From Shinisaurus crocodilurus (lineage: Eukaryota; Chordata; Lepidosauria; Squamata; Shinisauridae): a stretch of 64,000 nucleotides of DNA. The position numbers and the translations under genes were made by a program. Below, piece after piece: positions 53,136 to 64,000 of this stretch. Position 1 is the first letter of the stretch. Each line of letters starts with the position of its first letter. The DNA is taken from the NCBI GenBank assembly GCA_021292165.1, contig CM037877.1, forward strand, positions 26,920,197 to 26,984,196. Reading direction: 5' to 3'. The notes beneath the pieces are model-generated. The model saw only the letters and a list, made by a program, of their open reading frames with translations, did no database searches and was not told the DNA's origin.

Positions 53136-53827
53136 GGACTCAACCAGAACAGTAAGGCATTTTAAGGACCACTTCACATGGTGAAAATTGGTTCCAGAGG
53201 ATGTGGGACCATCCCAAGCCATCATGCATATTCCCACAGACATGTAGAAAATAGCACAAGTATACAGCATCATGGATACAGCGTCAGTAATTTAGCAGGG
53301 ACTTCTGTGATCATGGCAGCACTTTTTAGCAATTACATCTTGGTTGTCAGGTCACTGTGACTATCACGGTGGATAGGCAGATTCACTTGCTATATTCTAT
53401 ATGTGAATGGTGTCCTCAGGACAGGTAAGTGACTTTGTGTGGAGGCGATTTCCACTGTGTAAGCCTCCCACAGGCAGCAGAAGTCCCATTCAAAGGACCA
53501 CCTTTCAAACAGCTCATGGTAGCACACACTTAAGTTGGCCCATATTTGCTTTCCACATTTGTGGAACTGCCATTGGTTTCTCAGTCAAGCCATGCTCACT
53601 TGGGTGGTACCATTGAATTGCCACCTCCAGGTGGGGGCTTTATGGAATTTGGCACCTTCTCATATCCATTGTATGCAGTCTGGTGACTGAAGATAACACC
53701 ATCTAAATCAAGAAAGTGGCACAGCCCCTGTGTGGAAACATCAGTTCACACAAATGGTGCCTTCATGTGAGCATGGCACAGCTGCAAGAGTAGTGGAGCT
53801 CAAGCATGCCCCAGATGTGCTCATGTG
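53136..53827. other. Unassigned intergenic DNA
   Basis: No gene or classified repeat recognised. Confidence 0.4.
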
Positions 53828-53944
53828 GGGTAAGGTGGACAGTTACTCATTACCCAAAAAGAGGAAATGCATCATGAAAAAGAGTACATAGATTCACATA
53901 AAATTTGCATATCCATCTATCTATCTATCTATCTATCTATATTT

Positions 53945-53975
<31 letters not shown>

Positions 53976-54240
53976 AATGCAGAGATAATTACTATAATTT
54001 AAATAGAAATACAAAACATCTCAGCATAGCAGTTGATACTCTGTGACCAGGTGACCTGTGCACCTGATCAGCCTGCTATCCAGGTGTTAACTGTTGATGG
54101 GAAACTTCATGGCTCCTGTTGCTCTCCCTTTTTATGGTTCTTTATCCGAAAACCAGACTTGGACCGGACAACTCTTCAAACAGAGGATACCTTCAAACAG
54201 AGGACTGTCCTCTGTAAAGTAGGACACATGGCCACCCTCA
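53828..54240 (+). repeat. Dispersed repeat family F, copy with microsatellites
   Basis: GGTAAGGTGGACAGTTACTC start, GAGGAAATGCATCATGAAAA, AATTTAAATAGAAATAC, CTGTAAAGTAGGACACATGG end. Expanded (ATCT)n at 53911-53940 and (GA)n at 53949-53974. Confidence 0.78.
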
Positions 54241-54341
54241 GATGCCAGCAATTGTGAGCCATCCACAGAGAGTATATATAGAAAGAAGGGTAAGGCAGTG
54301 TATAAAATGGCATAGAGATGTTAATATATTATTTATATGAA

Positions 54342-54367
54342 TATACACACACACACACACACACACA
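54342..54367. repeat. (CA)n microsatellite
   Basis: About 13 CA units. Confidence 0.94.
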
Positions 54368-54989
54368 TGAACATCTTTCTGTTATGCATAAGCGTTTTGT
54401 TCCAGCCCTCTTCTGTAAATATATTTAGGAAGTATTCATTGTGTAAATTACCAAACAATATTTGATGGGATGAAAGAGATTGCTGGAACTTCTGAGTTTC
54501 CTCAAGGAAAATAGCCTAACTGAGGTGATTAGAAACAGAAGTGTTAACACAGCCAAAAAAGAAGAAACCCTTAAAAAATTAAGATTAAAAAAACACACCA
54601 AATCCAGCAGCAAACTCATCTGGAAAAGCTCTAGCAATATTTAAAATGGACAGCTACCCATAATTCAGGTTTATAGATAGCCAGCAAAAGAAATATTATT
54701 CAGCACGCCACAAACTATGTTAAAGAAAAGCAGGATAAAATAATGTAAGATGTATAGTTAATTGATGAAATAATGGAGAAAGGGGGTACTCGTTAAAAAA
54801 TACCTTCAGTTTGAATTCACTTTTGTTCCAAACTGATATATGAACTTTCATCATTTGCACAACAGTCCACAGACTTTCTACAGCACTTTTTGTGCATGAA
54901 TCACATGAAGAGGCTTTTTTATTGTATATCAGGTGCAGATGTGTGGGGAATAGCTGTCTTTGTAGGCTCAAAGGAACATTTAGATAAGC
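54368..54989. other. Unassigned intergenic DNA
   Basis: No gene or classified repeat recognised. Confidence 0.4.
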
Positions 54990-55066
54990 TCCTTAGGGCC
55001 GACTGGGGAATGCTGGGAGTTGTCGGACTTTTTTCTGTCTAAACCAGCACAGGATTGTGCCCGTAT
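54990..55066. mobile_element. Palindromic MITE family 1, half copy
   Basis: GGGGAATGCTGGGAGTTGTC, TTTTTTCTGTCTAAACCAGC, AGGATTGTGCCCG. Confidence 0.7.
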
Positions 55067-55158
55067 TATGGAGTGGTATCCAACATGTTTGATAGTTTAC
55101 CCGATAACAAGATATAAATCACTGAAGATCCATGGTGAGTTTAAATAACAGTGCCATC

Positions 55159-55592
55159 CAGGGCCGGATTAAGGCCAGCTGATGCCCTAAGCACAGCCCA
55201 ATAATGGTGCCCCCTCGGCCCTTCCATTGCTTAGCTGGCAAGACATCAAGACTCAATAAGTGCTGAAGGTGAAATAAGACATTCAAAACTCAGTTTTCTT
55301 CAAGGCCATCCCCCACGCCAGAACACACAACTCTATTAAATATAAACTGTTTTTTATTATATTTATTTAACCCTAAATAGCAGCAAGCAATATAAGCCAA
55401 TTACTTACTTATAACTAGGGCAACAGAAATAAATACAAATTTTCATCACTGTTTTATACATTTTTTAATAAAACTGTTACGGGAGGGAAATGCAAATGCA
55501 AAAATTTGTGGTACTCTGGTACTCTGTGGTGCCCCCCTTCCCTTGGTGCCCTAAGCATGTACTTATATTGCTTAATGGTTAATCCAGGGCTG
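55159..55592. mobile_element. hAT-type non-autonomous element, 434 bp, perfect 8-bp duplication
   Basis: Ends CAGGGCCGGATTAAGG and GGTTAATCCAGGGCTG; duplication GTGCCATC at 55151-55158 and 55593-55600. Interior AT-rich, non-coding. Confidence 0.9.
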
Positions 55593-55746
55593 GTGCCATC
55601 CTAAGCATGTTCTCTCAAGAGTACTGTCCATAGAATTCAGTGGGCCTAGTAAGTGTGCTTTTAAAAGTGCAGCCTTCAAGTTTCAGCTAACTGAAAACAT
55701 TATACTCATTTCACCAGACCTGAGAAGATTAAATATTACTTTTGAA

Positions 55747-55892
55747 CAGGGCTTTTTTTCTGGTGGAACTCACAGGAACTGAGTTCCAGCACCTTTTCTT
55801 CTATTAATTGCATTACAATTTAATCGCCATCTACTCCCGAGGAAATGTAATCCAAGAGTTCCAGTACCTTTTTCTCCAGAAAAAAAGCACTG
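55747..55892. mobile_element. hAT-type MITE, 146 bp, perfect 8-bp duplication
   Basis: Ends CAGGGCTTTTTTTCTGG and CCAGAAAAAAAGCACTG; duplication CTTTTGAA at 55739-55746 and 55893-55900. Confidence 0.9.
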
Positions 55893-55900
55893 CTTTTGAA

Positions 55901-56825
55901 GCACATATGACCAAAGGAATATTTAATATTTATACCGCAGTGTTTACGCAGCACATTTAATATGCTTGCTATGTATTATAACTAAGGCATAAGTCATCCA
56001 TGTGGACATCTGAAAATCATATTAGTTGATTTCTAAACTTAGATATATTTGAAGAAACCATTCTTCACATTCCAGAACTAGCTAACCCTTCCTGTGGCTT
56101 CTTTCACACAAAGCTATAAGCACAATACTATATATAAGGAATAAGACCCCCGTACACTCTAAGGGAAGCTAGAATAGGAAACCAAGCTGTGAATTCCAGA
56201 ATAATATACCATGAATAGGAAGCTAAACAACCCAGGGAAATTACAACAACAACAACACTCCCCCTTTTGTATTATTTCTCTTCTTGTGTCTTTTCAATGA
56301 GTTATTATTTGTGCTTTGTTTCATATAACATTCTGGCTCTAGATTATTTGGTAAAAATAGATGTAAGAGGCAAAGAGGGCTTTACTTCCTCTTTAGACAT
56401 TAGATCTGACAAGCCTTATTAGTCACTGTGCTGTTATCACAATTACAAGTTTTAAGTTTTGGGGCAGAGGAGCAAAGATATTTCAAACTGGCAGAGGACA
56501 AAAATCCCAGTAATGTTCAAAGACCTTGTCTCTGATATTCTCAAGATTAAAATGCAAAAAAGGGCTGCATTTTGAGAGCATTTGTTGTGTTTTCTTTTTT
56601 AAACCCACATAATAACCAGAGAGTAACAGGTGGTCCTAAATATATAATTCAGATGTTGCCTGAAACATCGGAGATGGGGAGGCAGCTTCTCCCCTTACTC
56701 CCGAAAAGGTGGTGCTCCCAACTAAGATTTTTACACGGACCAATTTGAAGAAGTTTTGTTTGTTTGTTTACAACTAGTTAAATGGGGAAATGATGATATC
56801 CTTCATAATAATAATCCCAGTGCTC
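55901..56825. other. Unassigned intergenic DNA
   Basis: No gene or classified repeat recognised; (CAA)n-like bit at 56243-56257. Confidence 0.4.
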
Positions 56826-56975
56826 ATAAGAAGAGCTGTGCTGGATCAGACCAAGGGTCCATCTAGTCCAGCATTCTGTTCACACAGTGGCCAGCCAGCT
56901 GCCCACGGGAAACCCACAAGCAGGACGTGAGTGCAACAGCTCCTCCCGCCCATGTTCCCCATCTTATGTGACCAT
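56826..56975 (-). mobile_element. CR1 LINE 3' end fragment
   Basis: AAGAAGAGCTGTGCTGGATC, CAGCATTCTGTTCACACAGT, as at 26611, antisense. Confidence 0.83.
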
Positions 56976-56988
56976 CAACAATTTATTG

Positions 56989-57342
56989 CAGGGGCGGGGC
57001 ACATTTTGGGGCCATGAGCACACTTGGCAATTTGAGAAACTCTCCCGAGCACCACCACAACATGGCATGCCATGGGAGGCATGGCAAAGGACAAGTAACC
57101 TGCCCAAAAGATGGTACAAGACAGAGGTGGGGTCTGAGCCCCGACACACTAAACAACTCCTTTGAACCCACAGTTTTCAGCACCAACGGAAACCTATTTT
57201 GACAGCAATCCCAGCTGCCAGTAAGAACATGAGTTAATTTTAAAAAAATGAGTGGGAGGGGTAGGGACCTTGGCAGGCACCAAGAAAGGTGTCCCGGGGG
57301 CACCTTGCTTGATGCCCTCAGGCACCACGTTGCCTACCCCTG
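56989..57342. mobile_element. hAT-type non-autonomous element, 354 bp
   Basis: Ends CAGGGGCGGGGCACATTTT and CACCACGTTGCCTACCCCTG; flanks ATTTATTG (56981-56988) and GTTTCTTG (57343-57350) agree at 6 of 8. Confidence 0.75.
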
Positions 57343-57948
57343 GTTTCTTGAATCACATAGGAAAAGTCGTGTGGATGAGAAAAAAAATGAAGACAATCTA
57401 ATTGCTTAAGTGAGCAAACCTATGTCCCTTAGAGAGTGTTAGAGGGACCACAGGATGCAACAGATCTCCCACCCTGAAGCTGGAGACAGAGCTCCAAGAT
57501 TGGAGGAGGAAATCCAATCATTACTCTCTCCCGCCCGCAGCCCCTCACACGTGCTGTGGTAAACTCCGTGGCGGCTCCCTCTCCAACCTCAGGATGTGTT
57601 GGGGGCTGGGCCGGTGGGTGGGGATGGGAGAGGTCACTGGATCCACTGGATCCAATGGCCTTTCAGCCCCTATCCTTGCCCCGATAAAGTGAAAAATGCT
57701 TAAATGGAGGACAGAGAAACAAAAAGAGCCCCCATCGCTCTTCCTGCCCTGCTGGCAAGAGATTGGCAAGGCTTTGGATGGACAGAGGCCTCCGTCATTT
57801 GGGCTAGACACCCACAGGATCGCTCTCTAGTAGAAGGGCAGACCTTCTCCCTGAAAGGTTAGTTTTCTATATGCGAGGAGCTTTCCGATTTCTGATTCAA
57901 AGATGAGGTGGCACAATGGCTGCTTTTGAACCAAGCCTGGGTAACTAG
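57343..57948. other. Unassigned intergenic DNA
   Basis: 57430-57680 is G/C-rich and faintly resembles the 7123 repeat; not assigned. Confidence 0.35.
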
Positions 57949-58405
57949 GGATGCGTGTACAAGCAAAACACGAGTTCATCAAAGTTCTCCCAATTCCACA
58001 TCAAAGCTCATTCTGTCTCATGTCTGTATCACATTGCAGTCTGTTCTTTTTGTTTTTGCATGAGAATTCGTGTGGTTTCTGTGTGGATTTTCCCCAAATG
58101 TATGCATCAATTCTGCACATCTTTGAAATGAACACATTCTTCTCCATTGTCCCCAGATGTTTTTGGCCTACAACTCCCAGCATGCCCCAGCCAGCTATGC
58201 TGGCTGGGGCATGCTGAGAGTTGTAGGCCAAAAACATCTGGGGACCCAAGGTTGGAGAACACTGCTCTAAAGTATCTTTGTGCGCATTTCCCCAAATTAT
58301 GGCCATAGATTGCCTCCAAGTCCACATTCACTCCAGAAAGTGCAAACTGGGTAAATCTTGATTTAAAAAATGAACTGAAATGATGAATTTCTCATGCACA
58401 CCTAC
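57949..58405. mobile_element. Inverted-repeat element remnant with nested MITE
   Basis: AGGGATGCGTGTACAAG at the left and CTCATGCACACCTAC at the right are loosely inverted. It is interrupted by a 5'-truncated copy of the 49721-type MITE at 58150-58264 (TCCCCAGATGTTTTTGGCCT to GGTTGGAGAACACTG). Confidence 0.5.
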
Positions 58406-59028
58406 TTGTGGCCCTTTATTAAGCTAAACACAACCTACCAGCCAATCAGGGGCTCAGTAAAGATCTGGGTTTTGCTTTTGCCTGGGGCTACAAAAATAGG
58501 GGAAAGGTGTTGAAAAACTGATAGGCCACAATATATGACTGACATTTGGCAGCAGTGGGGTCTTTATTGTGCAGATCTTTCCTGAATGTGTAGCTCTGCA
58601 GTGGTTAAGAGAGTTAATAAGTTTCTTCTACTCTTCCAGAGAAAGAAGATGAAGGAATGATTTTATTCCATTCTAGATAAACAAAGCCAACATTTTTTTT
58701 TTTAAAAAAAAAAACAGCTTCATATAGGATTGCAAGAGTCCATCCAAGCTGAAAACTTTGGAGAAAATGTATTCTATTAAAACCCATGAACTCACCTACA
58801 CCGCACTGTAGCTGTACATTAAAATGGTATTTACACTGAGGCAAAATGGGCCCCCATTTCACCAACCATGTGCAGTCTGCAACATGGGGACCATTTCACC
58901 ATTTTTATTTGGGGGGGGAGTGACAGGCAAAGTTTTGGGGTGGAGGTGAACTCACCCACACCTGTGTTACACTGGGTCTGAGGACCACCATTTTATTTCA
59001 TCCATAAAGTCTCCAGTATCATGTAGAG
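58406..59028. other. Unassigned intergenic DNA
   Basis: T/A run at 58690-58713. No gene recognised. Confidence 0.4.
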
Positions 59029-59422
59029 CAGCCTTCCCCAACCTGGTGCCCTCCAGATCTTTTGAACTTCAGTTCCCATCAGTCTCAGCCAGCAATGGTC
59101 AAGAATGATGGGAGTTGTAGTCCAAAACATCTGGGATTGGATCTATGATCTGCCTTCTGCGAGCGGAAGTGGCCTTCAGTGACAGGAAGGGCTCCAGTCA
59201 CAGAAGGCCCCTCCACACAATTTTTGGGGATGCCTCCTCCCCACACACACCACAGCTCACCGCCCCATCCAGCAGGGTCTCCTGACTCTCTGTGTAGCAT
59301 TTTCAGGGGGCTGGAGGGGCTACGGTGGGAAGGAGGGGGTGGGAAGTCCACTCCCACCAGCACAGTTGATCCAGTGTAAATCTGGATCTAATGCATGGAA
59401 GGCACCAGACTGGGGAAGGCTG
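59029..59422. mobile_element. MITE, CAGCCTTCCCC family, split by about 265 bp
   Basis: CAGCCTTCCCCAACCTGGTG to CCAAAACATCTGG, then foreign sequence 59132-59396, then AAGGCACCAGACTGGGGAAG to GCTG. The inserted piece is unclassified and begins and ends with GGATCTA motifs. Confidence 0.65.
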
Positions 59423-59511
59423 ATGATGTAGAGTCATTCCGAGGGGTAACATGATCAAAGAGAAAAGGTGGCTGCAAGCCGGTGACTCGGGGGCCACCAC
59501 ACTTTTTATAT

Positions 59512-59577
59512 CCCCATAATGCACCTCAGAATGATGCTATGTGATGCTACAGCATCATTCAGAAGGCCATTATGGGG
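59512..59577. repeat. Short inverted repeat
   Basis: CCATAATGCACCTCAGAATG, ATGCT, short loop, AGCATCATTCAGAAGGCCAT and TATG. Confidence 0.7.
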
Positions 59578-60344
59578 GAAATTATGCCAATATCACCCCC
59601 CAAAAAACCCCTCAAAATTTACCCAAAGGTTCTCATGTGAGAAAGTTCAGCCTGCCTGTAGTGTTTACTCGTGACTAGTTGCTCTGGCATGGCGGGCAGG
59701 CTGGTCCCATCGAATGTACATTTGACTGAAAGCAATGAAGGGTGGACAGACAACATCCGTTTGTTCTCATGTGTGCATTCCAGTGTACACTTGGAATACT
59801 GATGGGCAGTCTACTCTCAGTTTGCTTTGGAATGGATCACTGATTATGAGTATTTTTAGAGAACCGCTTAGAGATATTGTTAAATATGTCAGCAGTATCT
59901 AATAAATAAATAAATAAATGCGGGGGGGGGCAAAATTTGCTTTCCCCAAGAGTTCTACATTGACCCAGCATTGGTTGCACTATTTGGCTTAAAATCACAT
60001 CTGTTTTTAGTTCAAGTACTGGACATGAATTTGTCACACAGAGCTAAGCAAACATCACCAAGGAGGATATTTAAGGCTCTTGGGACCACTGGGAAAAGAA
60101 GGAGTTGTGCAAACCCCAGTGTTTCGCGAGCCAAGCTCTGGGGAGTTTCCTAACCTAGGTCATAACATAACCAAAGGCTTTTTTGTTACACGCACTGCTA
60201 GCTATCCTACTAGCTATATTTTCTTGACCTCTTTAGCTTACGATGAGACTTTATGTAGAGGGGGAAGAGACCTTTTCCTAGATGCTTACCATTCAGTGCT
60301 GATGTTGCAATTTGTGGGCAGTGTCTGTAATAAAAAGCTGCAGG
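59578..60344. other. Unassigned intergenic DNA
   Basis: (AAAT)n at 59898-59919 with a LINE-like ATTTTTAGAGAACCGCTTAG. The 108-codon frame at 60080 has no known motif. Confidence 0.4.
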
Positions 60345-60625
60345 ATCCTAACAGTGCAATCCCACACATCTTTTTCTTCAGAAGCAAGTCCCACTGGGCT
60401 CAATAGTCTTACTGCCAGGTAAGTGTGCATAGGATTACACTGTGGCAGTACAATTCTACACATGTCTACTGAGAACTAAGCCCCAGTGAGTAGATCAGTG
60501 TGCATAGGATCCCATTTAAGACTGCAGTCCTATGCATACTTTACTGGGAGTCCATCTGATTGAACTCAATGGGGCTTACCTCTGAATAGGCATGCATAGC
60601 ATTGCAGTGTGTGTAGGACTGCAGC
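60345..60625. repeat. AAGTAAGTCCC dispersed repeat, three consecutive pieces
   Basis: AGAAGCAAGTCCCACTGGGC, GTGTGCATAGGATTACAC, CATGTCTACTGAGAACTAAG, TGCAGTCCTATGCATACTTT, GGCATGCATAGCATTGCAG. Confidence 0.65.
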
Positions 60626-60708
60626 CTAAATTTCACTTAGAGGAAGCTGGTTAGCTCTGTGCGACCTGCGGTTGGCGTCCAAAGCTTCGATTAAAACATA
60701 GACTTAGG

Positions 60709-61165
60709 GCACAATACTATCAAGATGAGCACGAGCCTCTGAACTTGGCGGCTCACTCTCATCCAATGCAGAGCAGGAGGAGAAGCAGAGGCGATCTTCA
60801 CCTGTCTGCTCCTTCCGCTCTGCATTTTCACTAGATGGCCATTTTTAGCTGTCTAGCAAAGGTGTCTCAAAGGAGAAGAGAAGGAAGGCTGGAGCAGCTT
60901 CAGGACACCTCGTATCCTGGTCTCCCCAGTCTCCTCCCCCCCCCTGCTCTCCGAAAGACCCCCTATAACCCCTATCCAGGGTTGCTTTCCCAACCTCAGA
61001 GAACAGAAGGTGTGGTTCTTCTTCCTGCACAGGCTGTGAGCAGGTGGGAGGGGGGATAGGGGCTCCAGTTCCCAGCTCCAAGGCCGGAGTGCTGTCTCCA
61101 ACCTTGGTTCTGGGAATCTGAACTATCCTATGACCCCTCAGACAATGTCATGGGGCCACAGGATT
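60709..61165. mobile_element. Dispersed GC-rich repeat, copy 3
   Basis: GGGCACAATACTATCAAGAT start; shared with 7123: GAGGCTGGAGCGCCTTCAG-like, ACCTCGTATCCTGGT, CCCAACCTCAGAGA, GGGGCCACAGGATTG end. Confidence 0.62.
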
Positions 61166-61465
61166 GTTCACTTAAGTTTGTTTTTTTAAAACAACAACAA
61201 CACTCTCTGCATGTGTGCACGATTGTGTTTTCCATTCCAAGCTGTCAAAGAAATCAAATGTTATTTCCCTTAAGGTTCTATTTCTTCTAAGCCTTACAAA
61301 CTAGGCAAATTCCTTTTGGAACAGGTACTTCACGAGTTTCAACAACGTTGCTAATTTGGACACGCACAGGGCTGCAGTCAGAGGGCACCTGTGAAGGCCT
61401 CTCAGGGATGTTCTAGGCCTTTTCTTTGACTTTTCAACTTCCATTTTAAGCCTCTAGCCGGGCCT
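61166..61465. other. Unassigned intergenic DNA
   Basis: No gene or classified repeat recognised. Confidence 0.4.
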
Positions 61466-61618
61466 CACACAACCTGGTGCCCTCGAGATGTGTTGGACTG
61501 CAATTCCCACAGTTTGCAGCCCCGCATGGACATGGGTGCGTATTGGCCACGTTGGCTGGGAATTATGAGATTTGCAGCCCAACACATCTCGAGGGCACCA
61601 GATTGAGGAAGGCTGATG
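61466..61618. mobile_element. MITE, CAGCCTTCCCC family, diverged hairpin
   Basis: CAACCTGGTGCCCTCGAGAT, GTGTTGGACTGCAATTCCCA and complementary GCAGCCCAACACATCTCGAG, GGAAGGCTG. Confidence 0.72.
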
Positions 61619-61627
61619 TAGCCTTTT

Positions 61628-61768
61628 AAAACACAATCCTACGCATGTTTAGATAGAAAGAAGTCCTACAACACCCAGCATTCCCCAGACAGCCATGTTG
61701 GCTGGGGAATTGCTGTACGTTGTAGGACTTATTTTCTGCCTAAACGTGCATAGGATTGCACCCTTACT
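61628..61768. mobile_element. Palindromic MITE family 1, copy 5
   Basis: ACACAATCCTACGCATGTTT, AACACCCAGCATTCCCCAGA and complement ending GTGCATAGGATTGCACCC. Confidence 0.8.
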
Positions 61769-62511
61769 TGTGGCGATATAAGGGAAAAGGATGCAGGCAG
61801 TACTCTACCCAGTTGCTTTGATTGCACTTAATGAATAGCTTTGTCCCTGTGAGAGAGAGGCAGAATCTGTTGCTTGAGTTCTTTTATACTGTGGTTTGTA
61901 TAGGGAGTCCAGAGACTGATTAGCCCTATTGAACCTACGAGGGCAAAAAGTGGGTAGGGGAGCTGGGGGCATGTGTGCTTGCCTCACCCCCAAGGTCCAG
62001 CCAGCCCCATCACTCCCAACCTTTGCTCATTCCACAGGGTGGTGCTCTGAAGGGAGATTCTTAGCATGTTTGGTTGTCAGGGTTCCCGACTGTGGGATGG
62101 CTTCTAAGTGTGTTCCGCTGACTGGAGGAGGCAAAGCCAGTGCACCTGAGGATGTTGGGGTTGGAGCCAGGGCACGGACCTGATCCCACTCACTCTTTGT
62201 GCCCTCATATGTTCAGGCTCAACACCTGAATAGGGCAGCAGATTCTCTCTTTATTAAAAAAAAAAAAAAAAAAACTGTACCCGGAGGGCTCACTGAAACT
62301 CTGGTATCTTCCTGTTTAGGTGAGGAGTGTTGAAAAAGTGGCTAAATTCTTTGTATCCTCAACACAAATTAGGAAGTCTTCCCTTTTGGCTTCTCTGTGG
62401 GCTTATTTGTATTCCCGTTATGAATTTATCCTGTTTGTATTCATCGGTCTGTGGCCACAATAAATTATTATCTACCTATCTACCCAACATTTTTAAATAT
62501 ATATATATATG
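61769..62511. other. Unassigned intergenic DNA
   Basis: Poly(A) run at 62255-62274; (AT)n at 62496-62511. No gene recognised. Confidence 0.4.
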
Positions 62512-62812
62512 GGGCAGTATCCTATGCTGCTGTTGCACTCCCACTGTTTCTTTTGCACCAGCAGAAGCAGCCACTTGCACAACAGGGATTTTGCATTTCT
62601 AAAAGTAACCCCAGAAATGAATGGAAATGCTCATTTCCAGTTTGGGACAGATCAGTGGAGCTCCCTTTTGTGAGCTCCGCTGACCTTCCTCATTCTGGAA
62701 ATGAGCATTTCCTCTCATTTCCAGGGTTACTTTTAGAACCACAAAATCTCTGTTGCACTCCATTGGTCACTCCCACACTGATGGACAGACACAATTGGAT
62801 ACTGCCCATTGA
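62512..62812. mobile_element. Palindromic MITE, GGGGCAGTATCC ends
   Basis: GGGGCAGTATCCTATGCTG and GGATACTGCCCATTG ends. Arms of about 70 bp: TTTCTAAAAGTAACCC, AAATGCTCATTTCCAG, GGAGCTCCC centre, then complements. The 15963-16262 copy shares the centre. Confidence 0.75.
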
Positions 62813-62825
62813 TACCTGGGTTTAT

Positions 62826-63192
62826 GAGCCTTTCTACACAAGGCATTTATTGTGTGCTCATGATTCCTCACTCAAGATAGTTTGTGGGTGCTTTACATGA
62901 TGTCATCATCCTCCAGGGCCTCTCCCATTCTTTGCAACCATTTCTGCACCTTTTTTTAGATCGAGGAAAGTCTGGTATTATCTGTGAATGGCGGAATGAA
63001 ACCCTGGTGTATTTGTGCAATTCCGCTAAACCACAGCACCACCTAGTGGTTGAGTAATGGAACATATAGAAAGACAGAGAAAGAAAAACCCCGGAAAAGC
63101 ATTTGTAAAGGAACCAATCTTAATCCTGCAAAGAATCCAGAAGTAGAAGCCTTGGTAAACGGACAGGTTAACAGCCTCATGTAGAAAAGCCC
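62826..63192. mobile_element. Inverted-repeat element, GAGCTTTTCTACA family, copy 3
   Basis: GAGCCTTTCTACACAAGGC and CCTCATGTAGAAAAGCCC ends; interior CTAAACCACAGCACCACCTAG matches 24060. 367 bp. Confidence 0.72.
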
Positions 63193-64000
63193 TCTGGCTG
63201 GCATTTGCGTAGATTCTCTCCCCACTCACACATACACTGATGTGCTCTGAGGGGGGGGGGCCTTACCACAGCATCTCTAGCTACAGCCCTGGTGGGTGCA
63301 CATCCAATCTTCACCCGCCCTTTTTGATCTTGAAAGTGCCACACATGTGGACGCCTCCTTCACCTGGACTGGCGCAACTGATTATGTAAACTTTGGGGCT
63401 ATTTCACACAGGACGTTGCTCCTGTATGTCAGCATTTCTGAACCATCCTTGGCTGCACGTGTGTATGTGAATTGCAAGGGAAAACGGGAAGTGTGGATGG
63501 AATGTTATGGCCTCTCTGAGTCTGAGCATGGCTACTGCTCACATGTAAAGGAAGAATTAAGTGCGAACTGGCCTAGACATCATGGCCAGACATAAGGAAG
63601 AAGGCAGTCCTATTGGTTCGACTGGTTAAAAGAAAAGAAAAAAGTCTGGAAGAGACACGGGAAAGATAAATGGTCCTAATAAAATGCTACTATTTCATTC
63701 CTGTCTGTTTTCTGGTCTGTTAAAAGATCTTTACAACTGTCACTTAAACTCCCTTTGTATGTCTTAGTGAAATCATGTTTAACCCCCTACCCAGCAATGT
63801 TTGTTCTTGAATCCCTGCTCTGTAAACATCTCTTACTATCTAACCTCAGATCACATTACCAAAGAGGAAGCATCCTTTGACAGTACTTTTAGATGGATAA
63901 ATTACCCTCACTTGGAAGATAAATGAAAGATTTATCCCAGCAATAGTGGACAGGATCCACTCTCAAAACATTGCTCTTCCAGGAAACAACATTTGAGGTC
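63193..64000. other. Unassigned intergenic DNA to window end
   Basis: The 99-codon plus-strand frame at 63296 has no recognised motif and is not called a gene. Confidence 0.4.

Noticed and set aside
63296..63595. 99-codon plus-strand open frame near the window end
   Set aside because: No recognised domain and no splice-site context; retained only as unassigned DNA.
48400..64000. GZMK/GZMA or other neighbouring genes upstream of ESM1
   Set aside because: In mammals granzyme genes lie on this side, but I saw no serine-protease motif (GDSGGP-like) or convincing exon; only a homology search could exclude diverged exons.

Overview
The window is vertebrate nuclear DNA, most likely from a squamate reptile (a lizard). 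There are no bacterial-style gene clusters. Coding signal is sparse and split into exons by kilobase introns. The rest is dense in reptile-type repeats: CR1, L1 and L2-like LINEs, tRNA-derived SINEs, a 5S rRNA-derived SINE, Penelope-like fragments, and many small inverted-repeat DNA transposons. The assignment to squamates is an inference from this repeat spectrum and from the one gene found.

The only host gene I can support is ESM1 (endocan), on the minus strand. It has three coding exons at 48317-48014, 39419-39264 and 36248-36148, joined by GT-AG introns of 8.6 kb and 3.0 kb, both in phase 1. The predicted protein has 186 residues: a signal peptide, 18 cysteines (12 from exon 1, 6 from exon 2), a Phe-rich patch, and a Ser-Gly-Asp-Gly glycosaminoglycan attachment site. 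A TATA box lies about 130 bp upstream of the ATG.

Layout. 1-36 kb is the region 3' of ESM1: CR1 (0.3-1.1 kb), L1 (3.2-5.1 kb), SINEs, inverted-repeat elements, a hAT transposase pseudogene next to a LINE end (20.2-21.2 kb), a likely solo LTR (22.4-23.4 kb), CR1 and L2-like LINEs (26.6-28.3 kb), and an L1/Tx1-type LINE split by a 168-bp element (29.1-30.1 kb). 36-48 kb is ESM1; its introns hold hAT-type non-autonomous elements with 8-bp target-site duplications, Penelope-like inverted repeats, SINEs and a GC-rich repeat that mimics a CpG island. 48.5-64 kb is the region 5' of ESM1 and again holds only repeats and unassigned DNA; I recognised no second gene there.

The most interesting signals are: (1) hammerhead-ribozyme-like folds at three loci, two of them inverted pairs, one of which sits in a 319-bp insertion flanked by a perfect 15-bp direct repeat; (2) two copies of a chimeric SINE joining the 5S rRNA internal promoter to a CR1 3' end; (3) eight short elements with perfect or near-perfect 8-bp duplications, five of them with a central TA; (4) a hAT element packed with GAGTC motifs; (5) an uncharacterised inverted-repeat family with GAGCTTTTCTACA ends. 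All alignments were done by eye and no database was consulted.
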